From the NCBI RefSeq assembly GCF_009735685.1, contig NZ_WHPN01000299.1, forward strand, positions 1-43,448: DNA of 43,448 bases, written 5' to 3'. The notes beneath the pieces were generated by a model. That model was not told the DNA's origin. It was given only the letters and a program-made list of their open reading frames with translations, and searched no databases. Below are positions 16,310 through 24,808 of this stretch, one piece after another (the first letter of the stretch is position 1; the number at the start of each line of letters is the position of its first letter). Source of the stretch: Streptomyces lycii. Its GTDB lineage: Bacteria > Actinomycetota > Actinomycetes > Streptomycetales > Streptomycetaceae. The position numbers and the translations under genes are program-made.

Positions 16310-17563
16310 GTGAACGGTCTCATGGGTGTTCCCGAACCCCGGTCCGCCGGCGGCGGAGCGGACCCGGTCACGGCGGACACCGTGCTGCCGCGCTGGCGGG
16401 GCGAACCCGAGTCGCTGCTGCTCGTGGAGGACGACTCCGGTGACGCCCTGCTCGTCGAGGAACTGCTGACGGACAGCGACATCCGTACGGAGCTGATCTG
16501 GGTCCGCTCCCTCGCCGAGGCCAAGGAGCGGCTGGCCGCCACCGGCCGTCCCGGCTGCATCCTGCTCGACCTGCACCTGCCGGACGCGTCCGGTGTCGAC
16601 GCCGTCGGGCAGATCCTGGGCGCGGCCCCGCACACGGCCGTCGTCGTGCTCACCGGCCGCTCCGAGGACGAGGCCGGGCTGGCCGCGGTGGCCGCGGGCG
16701 CGCAGGACTACCTGGTCAAGGGCTCGCTGGAGCCCCAGCTCTTCGGCCGGGCCATCCGGTACGCCGTCCAGCGCAAGCAGGTCGAGCAGGCCGCCGCCGA
16801 TCTCCAGGCGGGACAGCTGAGGGCACAGGAGAACGCCCGGCTGGAACGCGGTCTGCTGCCCACTCCCCTGCTGCACACCGAGGACCTGGTGGTGGCGGCC
16901 CGCTACGAGCCGGGCCGGGCGCAGTCCCTGCTCGGCGGCGACTTCTACGACGTGGTGCAGACCTCCGACGGCACCGTGCACGCCGTGATCGGTGATGTCT
17001 CCGGACACGGCGCGGCCGAGGCCGCGCTCGGGGTGTGCCTGCGGGTGGCGTGGCGCACCGCGGTCCTGTGCGGCACGACGGGTTCCGGCGCCGCCCGCCT
17101 GCTGGAGCAGATCACCGTGGCCGAGCGTTCCGATCCGCGGGTGTTCGCCACCGTGCTCTGTCTCGCCTTCCCGCCCGACCGCCGCACCCTGCGGATCGTG
17201 CGGGCCGGTCATCCGGGGGTGCTCATCCGCCAGGACGGCAAGGTCACCCGGGCGGAGCCGCCGGGCGGGCCCGCGCTGGGCCTGGCGCCCGGCCGGACGG
17301 ACTGGCCCGAGACCGAGATGCCGCTGCCGGAGAGCGCGGAGGTGGTGATGTTCACGGACGGTCTGTTCGAGGGCCGTACGGGGCCGGGATCACAGCGGCT
17401 GGGCGAGGACGGCCTGTTCGAGCTGGCCCTGCGGCACACCGGGCTGCCGGCTTCGGTGTTCGTCGACGCGCTCGTCGACGGTGCCGGGGCGGCGGCGGCC
17501 GACCACGGCGGCCTGGCCGACGACGTGGCGGTCGTGGCGCTGGGCTGGAAGAAGGCGCCGTGA
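16310..17563 (+). CDS. Response regulator with SpoIIE-type PP2C phosphatase domain
   Basis: A 417-residue protein. A receiver domain (about 34-155) has acidic residues E40, D41, D42 and phospho-acceptor D87 (CILLDLHLPD), with K137 in YLVKGS. A short coiled segment leads to a PP2C-type phosphatase domain with the metal motifs GGDFYD (209-214), GDVSGHG (228-234), MFTDGLFE and LADDVAVVAL. Such proteins dephosphorylate anti-sigma-factor antagonists, or act in similar partner switching, when the receiver is phosphorylated. The GTG start has GGAGG nine bases upstream; an ATG four codons later is possible. Its stop overlaps the start of the kinase gene (GTGA), so the kinase is the likely phosphate donor. 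Confidence 0.93.
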   Translation: MNGLMGVPEPRSAGGGADPVTADTVLPRWRGEPESLLLVEDDSGDALLVEELLTDSDIRTELIWVRSLAEAKERLAATGRPGCILLDLHLPDASGVDAVGQILGAAPHTAVVVLTGRSEDEAGLAAVAAGAQDYLVKGSLEPQLFGRAIRYAVQRKQVEQAAADLQAGQLRAQENARLERGLLPTPLLHTEDLVVAARYEPGRAQSLLGGDFYDVVQTSDGTVHAVIGDVSGHGAAEAALGVCLRVAWRTAVLCGTTGSGAARLLEQITVAERSDPRVFATVLCLAFPPDRRTLRIVRAGHPGVLIRQDGKVTRAEPPGGPALGLAPGRTDWPETEMPLPESAEVVMFTDGLFEGRTGPGSQRLGEDGLFELALRHTGLPASVFVDALVDGAGAAAADHGGLADDVAVVALGWKKAP

Positions 17564-19221
17564 GCGCGCCCGCTGACACCGGGCGGGCACCGGGGGCCTC
17601 CGGCCTGTGGCGGCGGCTGACCGTGCAGAACTGGTTCCATCTGTTCCTGGTGGTCAAGCTCACGTTCATCGTCGTGTGCGCCGTGGTCGGGACGCAGCTG
17701 CTGATCAGCAGCTCGGAGCGGACCGACACCCTCACCGAGCGCATCGAGCCGGCCCGTGTCGAGCTGTACCGGCTGCAGACGACCCTGATCAGCCAGGAGA
17801 CCGGGCTGCGCGGCTTCGCCATCGCGCGCGAGGAGCAGTTCCTCGACCCCTACACCGAGGGCATCCGCGAGGAGCGCGAGAGCGCGGAACGGCTGTACGA
17901 CCTGGTCGGCCGGGAGGAGCAGCTGTCCGCCGATGTCGCGGCGCTGACCCGGGCCGCGGCGACCTGGCGCAGCTCCCACGCGGAACCTCTCATCGAGAAG
18001 ACCCGCCGCGGCGAGTTCGAGGTCGGCGCCTCCACCGAGCTGGACGAGAGCAAGCACGCCTTCGACGAACTGCGCACGATGTTCGCCGTGCAGAACCGCC
18101 ACATCCTGGAGCTGCGTGAAACGGCGCGGGCCGAGCTGGACGCCGAGCGGACGAAGCGGGACTGGCTGATGGCGTCCATGCTCATCGCCTTCACCCTCTC
18201 CGGCATCGGGCTGACCGTGCTGCAGCACCGGGCCGTGGGCCGGCCGCTCCGCTCGCTGCTGTCCTCCTCGCAGCGGGTGGCGAAGGGCGACTTCACGCAC
18301 CGTATCGACGCCTCGGGGCCCGCCGACGTACGCGCCGTGGCGACGGCCGTGGAGGAGATGCGCGAGCGGATCGTGACGGAGCTGGCCGAGTCGCGCTCGC
18401 GCGCCGAGCTGCTCGACCAGCAGGCCGCCGGGCTCGACGCGCAGGCCGCCGAGCTGCGGCGCTCCAACGCGGAGCTGGAGCAGTTCGCGTACGTCGCCTC
18501 GCACGACCTCCAGGAGCCGCTGCGGAAGGTGGCGTCGTTCTGCCAGCTGCTGGAGAAGCGGTACGGCCGGGAACTGGACGAGCGGGCGGGGCAGTACATC
18601 GCCTTCGCCGTCGACGGGGCGAAGCGGATGCAGACCCTCATCAACGACCTGCTCACCTTCTCCCGGGTGGGCCGGGTCAACGACGACCGGCGGACGGTGT
18701 CGCTGGACGACGCGCTGGACCGGGCCCTGTCGAACCTGTCCGCCTCGATCGAGGAGTCCGGGGCCCTCGTCGAGCGCCCCGAGGCCCTGCCCGAGGTCAT
18801 CGGTGACGTCACCACCCTGACGATGCTGTGGCAGAACCTGATCGGCAACGCGGTGAAGTTCCGCTCGCCGGACCGGCCGGCCCGGGTGACGGTGACCGTC
18901 GAGCCGGAGTCCGCCGGCAGCGGCTGGCGGTTCTGTGTGGCGGACAACGGCATCGGCATCCCTCCCGAGTTCCGGGAGAAGGTCTTCGTGATCTTCCAGC
19001 GGTTGCACGGGCGGGACGCCTACGCGGGCACCGGCATCGGCCTGGCCCTCTGCAAGAAGATCGTCGAGCATCACGGCGGCCAGATCTCGCTCGAACCCGG
19101 AGACCCCGAGGGCACCCGGGTGTGCTTCAGCCTGCCGGACCCGTCCGCCTTCCCCACCGCGCCCTTCGCCGTCCCCGTCCCTGTCCCCGTCACGACCGCA
19201 ACCGAGGAACACCACCGATGA
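17560..19221 (+). CDS. Membrane histidine kinase with CHASE3 and HAMP domains
   Basis: A 553-residue sensor kinase. One membrane helix near residues 26-50 and another at 202-221 bracket an extracytoplasmic CHASE3-like helical sensor (about 52-200). HAMP follows (about 222-275), then HisKA with H315 in YVASHDLQEPLRKVASF, and an ATPase domain with N (LWQNLIGNAVKF), G1 (VADNGIGIP) and G2 (GTGIGLALCKKI) boxes. The kinase core resembles those paired with Rcp1-like response regulators. The signal sensed by CHASE3 domains is generally unknown. The gene overlaps both neighbours by 4 bp, so all three are translationally coupled. The GTG start follows a GGAAGAAGG stretch. Confidence 0.93.
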   Translation: MSAPADTGRAPGASGLWRRLTVQNWFHLFLVVKLTFIVVCAVVGTQLLISSSERTDTLTERIEPARVELYRLQTTLISQETGLRGFAIAREEQFLDPYTEGIREERESAERLYDLVGREEQLSADVAALTRAAATWRSSHAEPLIEKTRRGEFEVGASTELDESKHAFDELRTMFAVQNRHILELRETARAELDAERTKRDWLMASMLIAFTLSGIGLTVLQHRAVGRPLRSLLSSSQRVAKGDFTHRIDASGPADVRAVATAVEEMRERIVTELAESRSRAELLDQQAAGLDAQAAELRRSNAELEQFAYVASHDLQEPLRKVASFCQLLEKRYGRELDERAGQYIAFAVDGAKRMQTLINDLLTFSRVGRVNDDRRTVSLDDALDRALSNLSASIEESGALVERPEALPEVIGDVTTLTMLWQNLIGNAVKFRSPDRPARVTVTVEPESAGSGWRFCVADNGIGIPPEFREKVFVIFQRLHGRDAYAGTGIGLALCKKIVEHHGGQISLEPGDPEGTRVCFSLPDPSAFPTAPFAVPVPVPVTTATEEHHR

Positions 19222-19655
19222 GTTCTCCCGTACACCCGATCAAGGTCCTGCTGGTCGAGGACGACGCCGGCGACGAACTGATGACGCGGGAGGCCTTCGA
19301 GGACAAGATCCGCAACACCCTGTACGTGGCGCGGGACGGCGAGGAGGCCCTCGACTTCCTCTACCAGCAGGGCGAGCACGCCTCGGCGCCCCGCCCCGAT
19401 CTGATCCTGCTCGATCTCAACCTGCCGAAGTACGACGGGCGCCAGGTGCTGGAGCGCATCAAGTCGGATCCGGAACTGGCCACGATCCCGGTCGTCGTCC
19501 TGACCACGTCCTCCGCCGAGGAGGACATCCTGCGCAGCTACAAGCTGCACGCGAACGCCTACGTGACCAAGCCGGTGGACCTGGACCAGTTCCTGGCCGC
19601 GGTCCGGCAGATCGACGAGTTCTTCCTGACGGTGGTCCGGCTCCCGCACCGCTGA
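19218..19655 (+). CDS. Single-domain (Rcp1-like) response regulator
   Basis: A 145-residue stand-alone receiver with no output domain. Acidic pocket D15/D16, phospho-acceptor D66 (LILLDLNLPKYDG), T at VVLTTSSAEED and K in YVTKPVDLDQF are all present. The extended DLNLPK..GRQVLERIK pattern is that of the Rcp1/phytochrome-associated group. With no DNA-binding or enzyme domain, it probably acts as a phosphate sink or shuttle competing with the phosphatase receiver for the kinase, or as a protein-binding switch. Its ATG overlaps the kinase stop by 4 bp. It is the last gene of the operon. Confidence 0.93.
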   Translation: MSSPVHPIKVLLVEDDAGDELMTREAFEDKIRNTLYVARDGEEALDFLYQQGEHASAPRPDLILLDLNLPKYDGRQVLERIKSDPELATIPVVVLTTSSAEEDILRSYKLHANAYVTKPVDLDQFLAAVRQIDEFFLTVVRLPHR

Positions 19656-19862
19656 CACCCGGACCGGCGCGCCCGGCCACGGCCTGCGCCCCGGCCGGGT
19701 GCCCGTCCCCGGCGGGGCGCGGCCGCGTGCCGGGGCCACGGGGCGGTTTGCCGGCGCGGGCCACCGGAGGCTCGGGGCGTGGCGCCGGGCGGACCGGTGG
19801 AGGCGTCCCGCCGGCGTGCCGTCATGCGGGCGGTGCCGGGGGCGCCGCCCGCCCGGCGGTCG

Positions 19863-20489
19863 TCACCGGGGCCGCAGGGCGGCGAGCTGCTCCTCGAACG
19901 GGACGACGCCCTCCTCCTCCGGGGCGGCGGCCGCCGCCGGCCGGCCCGCCATGAGCCCGGCCAGTTCCTCCCCGGCCCGCGCGACCCGGACCGGCAGCCC
20001 CTCGGTCTGCGCGTCCCCGGCGCCCCAGTCCTCGGACGCGGCGAACACCGCCGTGGGCACCACGACGGCCCGCAGATACGCGAACAACGGGCGCAGCGCG
20101 TGTTCGAGCGCGAGCGAGTGGCGTGCCGTGCCGCCGGTGGCCGCGATGAGCACCGGGGTGCCGGTGAGCGCGGTGTTGTCCAGGACGTCGAAGAAGGACT
20201 TGAACAGCCCGCTGTAGGAAGCGGTGAAGACCGGTGTCACCGCGATGACACCGTCCGCCCCGGCCACGGCGTCGAGGGCCTCGCGCAGCGGTGCGCTCGG
20301 GAAGCCGGTGACCATGTGGTTGGCGATGTCGGTGGCGAGGTCGCGCAGCTCGATCGCGTGCACGTCCACCGGGCGCCCGGCCTGCGCCAGGCGCTCCCCG
20401 GTGGCCTCCGTGAGGCGGTCCGCCAGGAGCCGGGTGGACGACGGCCGGCTCAGGCCCGCCGAGACGACGGCGAGCTTCAGGCGCTGCAT
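19863..20489 (-). CDS. NAD(P)H-dependent FMN reductase, LLM partner (CE1759 family)
   Basis: A 208-residue flavodoxin-fold reductase that would supply reduced FMN to the monooxygenase encoded just upstream. Family marks are LKLAVVSAGLSRPSSTRLLADRL at the N-terminus and GVIAVTPVFTASYSGLFKSFFDVLD (about 98-122), with ATGGTARHSLALEHALRPLFAYL. It matches the reductase partner of the CE1758/CE1759 two-component flavin systems. The ATG follows AGGAG. A 26-bp hairpin lies in the short gap between it and the monooxygenase gene and may lower its expression relative to the first gene. The C-terminus is Ala/Glu-rich. Confidence 0.9.
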   Translation of the reverse strand: MQRLKLAVVSAGLSRPSSTRLLADRLTEATGERLAQAGRPVDVHAIELRDLATDIANHMVTGFPSAPLREALDAVAGADGVIAVTPVFTASYSGLFKSFFDVLDNTALTGTPVLIAATGGTARHSLALEHALRPLFAYLRAVVVPTAVFAASEDWGAGDAQTEGLPVRVARAGEELAGLMAGRPAAAAAPEEEGVVPFEEQLAALRPR

Positions 20490-20518
20490 GTGTTTCTCCT
20501 CAACTCTCGTCTGCTGCG

Positions 20519-20544
20519 GCACCGCCGCCGGGCGGCGGCGGTGC
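20519..20544 (-). promoter_or_regulatory. Intra-operon hairpin between monooxygenase and FMN reductase
   Basis: Perfect 11-bp arms GCACCGCCGCC and GGCGGCGGTGC with a four-base loop, 11-36 bp beyond the monooxygenase stop. It may act as a partial terminator or as an mRNA-stabilising end. Confidence 0.55.
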
Positions 20545-20554
20545 GGGCGTGCGG

Positions 20555-21655
20555 TCAGCCGCCGGTGCCTGCCGGGGCGGCCGTGTCCCGGCGGGCGACG
20601 AGCGCCTCGTGGGTGGGACCGTCGGGCACCTCGGCCGGGCGGCCCTTGGCGAACTCCTCGCGGAGCACGGGTACGACCTCCTCGCCGAGGATGTCGAGCT
20701 GCTCCAGCACGGTTTTCAGCGGCAGCCCGGCGTGGTCCATCAGGAACAGCTGGCGCTGGTAGTCGCCGAAGGACTCCCGGAAGGTCAGGGTCTTCTCGAT
20801 GACCTCCTGCGGGCTGCCGACGGTGAGCGGGGTCTGCTCGGTGAACTCCTCCAGGGAGGGCCCGTGGCCGTACACGGGGGCGTTGTCGAAGTAGGGACGG
20901 AACTCCCGTACGGCGTCCTGGGAGTTCTTGCGCATGAACACCTGGCCGCCGAGTCCGACGACCGCCTGCTCGGGTGTGCCGTGCCCGTAGTGGGCGTAGC
21001 GCTGCCGGTAGAGGTCGATGAGGCGGACGAAGTGCTCGCGCGGCCAGAAGATGTTGTTCGCGAAGAAGCCGTCCCCGTAGTAGGCGGCCTGTTCGGCGAT
21101 CTCGGGGCTGCGGATCGAGCCGTGCCAGACGAAGGGCGGCACTCCGTCGAGCGGCCGGGGCGTGGCCGTGAAGCCCTGGAGCGGGGTGCGGAAGCGCCCT
21201 TCCCAGTCGACGGTGTCCTCGCGCCACAGGCGGTGCAGCAGGGCGTAGTTCTCGATGGCGAGCGGGATGCCCTGGCGGATGTCCTGGCCGAACCACGGGT
21301 AGACCGGGCCGGTGTTGCCGCGGCCCATCATCAGGTCGACGCGCCCGTCCGCCAGGTGCTGGAGCATCGCGAAGTCCTCGGCGATCTTCACCGGGTCGTT
21401 CGTGGTGATCAGCGTGGTGGAGGTCGAGAGCAGCAGCCGCTCGGTCCGGGCCGCGATGTACCCGAGCATGGTGGTGGGCGAGGAGGGCACGAAGGGCGGG
21501 TTGTGGTGCTCGCCGGTGGCGAAGACGTCCAGGCCCACCTCCTCGGCCTTGAGCGCGACGGCGACCATGGCCTTGATGCGCTCGTGCTCCGTTGGCGTGC
21601 GGCCGTTGGTGGGGTCGGTGGTGACATCACCGACGCTGAAGATCCCGAACTGCAT
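20555..21655 (-). CDS. FMN-dependent luciferase-like monooxygenase (CE1758 family)
   Basis: A 366-residue TIM-barrel monooxygenase using FMNH2, of the CE1758 group. Visible blocks are MQFGIFSVGDVTTDP, KAEEVGLDVFATGEHHNPPFVPSSPTTMLGYIAARTERL, MLQHLADGRVDLMMGRGNTGPVYPWFG and GIPLAIENYALLHRLWRE. The substrate is unknown. Several Met codons precede the chosen start; the ATG at 21655 has GAGGG five bases upstream and gives the usual family N-terminus. Upstream lies a striking AT-rich dyad, TATAGTT-N8-AACTATA, probably the binding site of a repressor. No regulator gene is adjacent, unlike many such operons. Confidence 0.92.
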   Translation of the reverse strand: MQFGIFSVGDVTTDPTNGRTPTEHERIKAMVAVALKAEEVGLDVFATGEHHNPPFVPSSPTTMLGYIAARTERLLLSTSTTLITTNDPVKIAEDFAMLQHLADGRVDLMMGRGNTGPVYPWFGQDIRQGIPLAIENYALLHRLWREDTVDWEGRFRTPLQGFTATPRPLDGVPPFVWHGSIRSPEIAEQAAYYGDGFFANNIFWPREHFVRLIDLYRQRYAHYGHGTPEQAVVGLGGQVFMRKNSQDAVREFRPYFDNAPVYGHGPSLEEFTEQTPLTVGSPQEVIEKTLTFRESFGDYQRQLFLMDHAGLPLKTVLEQLDILGEEVVPVLREEFAKGRPAEVPDGPTHEALVARRDTAAPAGTGG

Positions 21656-21672
21656 CATCGCCCTCATCTCCA

Positions 21673-21694
21673 TATAGTTTCGAATTCAACTATA
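21673..21694 (-). promoter_or_regulatory. AT-rich operator TATAGTT-N8-AACTATA before the monooxygenase operon
   Basis: Perfect 7-bp arms separated by TCGAATTC. It stands out in very GC-rich DNA and lies within 40 bp of the start codon. A TATAGT -10 box for the operon overlaps it. The shape fits a MarR, HxlR or TetR dimer. Confidence 0.7.
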
Positions 21695-21765
21695 CAGATG
21701 AACACCCCCCGCTCCCGGTCTGTTCCAGCCGGCGGAGCGGCCCTCTCCGGGAACCGCCTCGCAGC

Positions 21766-22014
21766 TCAGAGCAGGTCCCGGCCGTGACCGCCGGCCAGGT
21801 CCGACCCGTCCGCGCGCAACGGCACGACATTGATCGCCCGGAGATCCTCCGCGGAGTCGCGCATCAACTCGTACGACACCCGCTGGCCCTCCTCCAGCGC
21901 CCCGCCGGCCTGGAGGGCCCTGGAGTCCACGACCAGTTCCTGCCCGCCGCCGTCCGGCACGAGCAGTCCCCGGCCCCGCTCGGAGTCGTAGAACTTCACG
22001 GTTGCCTCAGGCAT
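21766..22014 (-). CDS. Degenerate cold-shock-domain protein
   Basis: An 82-residue protein that aligns with cold-shock proteins over its first 65 residues (MPEATVKFYDSERGRGLLVPDGGGQELVVDSRALQAGG..LEEGQRVSYEL). The RNA-binding aromatics are gone: RNP1, usually KGFGFI, reads RGRGLL, and RNP2, usually VFVHFS, reads ELVVDS. It may keep the beta-barrel but is unlikely to bind single-stranded nucleic acid in the usual way. Such divergent copies occur in Streptomyces beside normal Csp genes. The ATG is preceded by GGGAGAGGTGG. Confidence 0.8.
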   Translation of the reverse strand: MPEATVKFYDSERGRGLLVPDGGGQELVVDSRALQAGGALEEGQRVSYELMRDSAEDLRAINVVPLRADGSDLAGGHGRDLL

Positions 22015-22131
22015 GGTTCCACCTCTCCCTTTCCTGTCCGCTTCCCGGTCCTGTCCGCTTCCCGGTCCGCCCCGACAGCAGCCGGGTGCCCGCCCCGGGC
22101 GGGACGGAACACGGACGCGGCGGCGGGTGAC

Positions 22132-22902
22132 TCACCGGACGTAGTGCGCCGCCGTGCCGGAACGGCCCGGCGCCACGTGCGGACGCAGTACGGAGTCCTC
22201 GTCGTAGTCCCCGCTGTCCTCCCGGCGGAAGGGCAGCGGCTCGGTGCCGGGCAGTTCCCGCAGCCGGTCCCGCAGGCCCGCGGCCGCCGCGGCGTATCCC
22301 TCGGCGGTGAGCCGGTCGGCGCCGTGGACGGCGAACGGGGGCAGCGGAGCCATGCCCGTGTACCAGAAGATCCCGTGGTGCAGCGGGAAGAGCACGTCCT
22401 CCAGGCTCCCGTGGATCCCGCGGTCCCCGAAGCTCGGCCCGCCGGCCCCGATGGTGAGCACCGCCATGGCCCGCTTGCCGGCCAGTCCCCCGCTGCCGTA
22501 CCGCAGGGTGCGGCCGCTCTCCGGATCCCTGACGCCGTACGCGAAGCCCTTGACGAGGACCCGGTCGAACCAGCCCTTGAGGATGGCCGGCGGGCCGAGC
22601 CACCAGAGCGGGAACTGGAAGACGACGGTGTCGGCCCAGCGGAGCTTCGCCTGCTCGGCCCGGATGTCCTCGCTCAGCAGCCCGGACGCGTGGGCGTCGC
22701 GGGACGCGGTGGTCACCACCAGCCGGCCGGCCGCGTGCCGGGGGAAGTCGGCACGGTCGACGACCGGGTTCCAGTCCATGGCGTACAGGTCGCTCTGGCG
22801 GGTCTCGTGGCCGAGCCCGTGCAGCGTGCGCAGCCCCTCGTCGCGCAGGGCCCCGCTGAGCGAACGCGGCTCCGGATGGGCGTGGACCCACAGCACCTTC
22901 AT
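22132..22902 (-). CDS. NAD(P)H:quinone oxidoreductase-like flavoprotein
   Basis: A 256-residue flavodoxin-fold (Flavodoxin_2) reductase related to NQO1, KefF and MdaB. Diagnostic parts are MKVLWVHAHPEPRSLSGALRDEGLRTL at the N-terminus, ADTVVFQFPLWWLGPPAILKGWFDRVLVKGFAYG (about 90-122) and LTIGAGGPSFGDRGIHGSLEDVLFPLHHGIFWYTGM. It should reduce quinones or azo/nitro compounds with an FAD or FMN cofactor. The tail of about 30 residues after PLPF is family-poor. It is divergent, with a 121-bp gap, from a GlxA-type regulator that is its likely controller. Confidence 0.88.
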   Translation of the reverse strand: MKVLWVHAHPEPRSLSGALRDEGLRTLHGLGHETRQSDLYAMDWNPVVDRADFPRHAAGRLVVTTASRDAHASGLLSEDIRAEQAKLRWADTVVFQFPLWWLGPPAILKGWFDRVLVKGFAYGVRDPESGRTLRYGSGGLAGKRAMAVLTIGAGGPSFGDRGIHGSLEDVLFPLHHGIFWYTGMAPLPPFAVHGADRLTAEGYAAAAAGLRDRLRELPGTEPLPFRREDSGDYDEDSVLRPHVAPGRSGTAAHYVR

Positions 22903-23023
22903 GACGTCGGCACCTCTCTTCTCCTCGGCCACCGCCCCGGTCGGGCGGTGTGTGATCAACCCTGCGCGCCGGCGCACCACCCGGACGAGTGGCCAGATGG
23001 ACATGATGTGAAAGAATCGCGCC

Positions 23024-24061
23024 ATGGCCGTCTTCCAGCACCCCGGGCGCCATGCGCTCGCCGTCCTCGTCCGCCACGGCGTACTGCCGATGGAGCTGGG
23101 CCTGATCCACCAGTTGTTCGGCGGGGCCCGGTCGGCCGCGGGCGAACCGCTGTACGAGGTGGTCACCTGTGCTCCGGAGCCCGGTGAGATCCGCACCGAC
23201 GCCGACTTCCCGGTCCGGGTCGCCCACGGCCCCGAAGCCCTGGCACAGGCCCGTACCGTGCTGATCCCCGCCTCCCACGAGGAGGACGGGGCCGCCCCGG
23301 ACGGCCGGCTCTCCCCCGGCGCCGCCCGGGCCCTCGCCGCGATCCGGCCCGGCACCCGGGTCGCGTCGGTGTGCACCGGGTCGTTCGCCCTGGCGGCCGC
23401 CGGACTGCTCGACGGCCGCCCGGCGACCACCCACTGGCGGTCCGCGGAGCGGTTCCGAGCGCTGTACCCGGCCGTCCGGCTGGACGAGGACGTCCTCTAC
23501 ACCGACGACGGCGACATCCTGACCTCGGCGGGCGAGGCCGCCGGGATCGATCTGTGCCTGCACATGATCCGCCGGGACCACGGCGCGGCGGTGGCCACCG
23601 GCGTGGCGCGCACCACGGTCGTGCCGCCGCACCGCGACGGCGGTCAGGCGCAGTACATCCCGCGGCCCGTCCCCGAGCCCCGGACGGCCTCGACCGCGCG
23701 GGCCCGCGCCTGGGCGCTGGAGCATCTCGACCGCCCGCTGACCCTGGGGGAACTCGCCGCCCGGGAGTCCATGAGCGTGCGCACCTTCAGCCGCCGCTTC
23801 CGCGCGGAGGTCGGGCTCACCCCGGTCCAGTGGCTGACCCAGCGGCGCCTGGAGTACGCCCGGCAGCTGCTGGAGGAGACCGATCTCCCCGTCGACCGGG
23901 TCGCCGCGGCGGCGGGCTTCGGCACCGGCGCCTCGCTGCGCCAGCATCTGCAGGCGGCGCTCGGGGTGTCGCCGAGCGCGTACCGGGGGACGTTCCGCGG
24001 CCCGGGGGCCCTGCCCGTCCGCGCGGCGGACGCGGGCCCGGCGGTCCGCACGGCCGGGTGA
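23024..24061 (+). CDS. GlxA family transcriptional regulator (DJ-1/PfpI plus AraC domain)
   Basis: A 345-residue regulator with an N-terminal DJ-1/PfpI-like domain (about 8-190, including VASVCTGSFALAAAGLLDGRPATTHW around the nucleophile-elbow Cys) and a C-terminal AraC-type double helix-turn-helix (about 232-325, with RESMSVRTFSRRFRAEVGLTPVQWLTQRRLEYARQLL and the second helix pair around VDRVAAAAGFGTGASLRQHL). Members regulate catabolic or detoxification genes. The divergent quinone reductase is the natural target, and the NADP-binding gene downstream may be included. AAGAAT lies six bases before the ATG, so the mRNA may be leaderless. Confidence 0.92.
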   Translation: MAVFQHPGRHALAVLVRHGVLPMELGLIHQLFGGARSAAGEPLYEVVTCAPEPGEIRTDADFPVRVAHGPEALAQARTVLIPASHEEDGAAPDGRLSPGAARALAAIRPGTRVASVCTGSFALAAAGLLDGRPATTHWRSAERFRALYPAVRLDEDVLYTDDGDILTSAGEAAGIDLCLHMIRRDHGAAVATGVARTTVVPPHRDGGQAQYIPRPVPEPRTASTARARAWALEHLDRPLTLGELAARESMSVRTFSRRFRAEVGLTPVQWLTQRRLEYARQLLEETDLPVDRVAAAAGFGTGASLRQHLQAALGVSPSAYRGTFRGPGALPVRAADAGPAVRTAG

Positions 24062-24163
24062 GTCAGGTTTTTCACGCGCCCGCCCGGGGCACTGTGTGCA
24101 TTTATGGCACGTATCGTCCGCGTGTCGGCGGAACGAGCACCCCCGCGCGAGAGAAGGAACGCC

Positions 24164-24790
24164 ATGCGGATCGGAATCATCGGCGCCGGGAAGATCGGCA
24201 CCGCCCTGGCCAAGCAGTTCACCCGCGTCGGTTACGACGTGGCGGTCAGCAACTCCCGGGGGCCGGAGACCCTGGCCGGGCTGGTCGAGGAGCTGGGCGA
24301 CCGGGCTCGCGCCATGACGGCGGAGGAGGCCGCGGAGTACGGCGAGGTCGTGGTGATCTCCATCCCCTACGGCCGCTACCGCGAGGTACCCGCCGCCCCG
24401 CTGCGCGACAAGGTCGTGATCGACACCTGCAACTACTACCCCGAGCGGGACGGCCACGACCCGGAGCTGGACAACGACGACACCACGTCCAGCGAGAAGA
24501 TCCGCGCCCACACCGGCGCCAACCTGGTCAAGGCGTTCAACGCCATCTACTGGGAGAACCTCCGCGACCGCAACCGGCCCAAGGGCGCACCGGACCGGCT
24601 GGCCATTCCGCTGTCCGGCAGCGACGAGGACGCCCGGGCGGTGGTCGCGGCACTCATCCGGGACATCGGCTTCGACCCGGTGGAGGCGGGCAATCTGGGC
24701 CAGGGCGGGCGCAAGCACCAGCCGGGCACCGAGGTCTACGGCGCCGAGATCCCGGCGGAGCGGATGAGCGAGATCTTCCGGGCCTCCTGA
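24164..24790 (+). CDS. NADPH-dependent F420 reductase-like protein
   Basis: A 208-residue Rossmann protein of the NADP oxidoreductase (F420-dependent) / YrpG-like family. The dinucleotide loop is MRIGIIGAGKIGTALAKQF with AVSNSRG after strand 2, consistent with NADPH. Other blocks are VVVISIPYGRYREVP, VVIDTCNYYPERDG and NLVKAFNAIYWENL. It could reduce F420 or an aldehyde-like substrate; the exact reaction is uncertain. The ATG follows GAGAAGGAAC. An in-frame ATG at 24104 is less likely because the added 20 residues look non-coding. It lies 102 bp after the GlxA regulator on the same strand. Confidence 0.87.
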   Translation: MRIGIIGAGKIGTALAKQFTRVGYDVAVSNSRGPETLAGLVEELGDRARAMTAEEAAEYGEVVVISIPYGRYREVPAAPLRDKVVIDTCNYYPERDGHDPELDNDDTTSSEKIRAHTGANLVKAFNAIYWENLRDRNRPKGAPDRLAIPLSGSDEDARAVVAALIRDIGFDPVEAGNLGQGGRKHQPGTEVYGAEIPAERMSEIFRAS

Positions 24791-24808
24791 GCCGGCCCGG
24801 GCCGGGGC

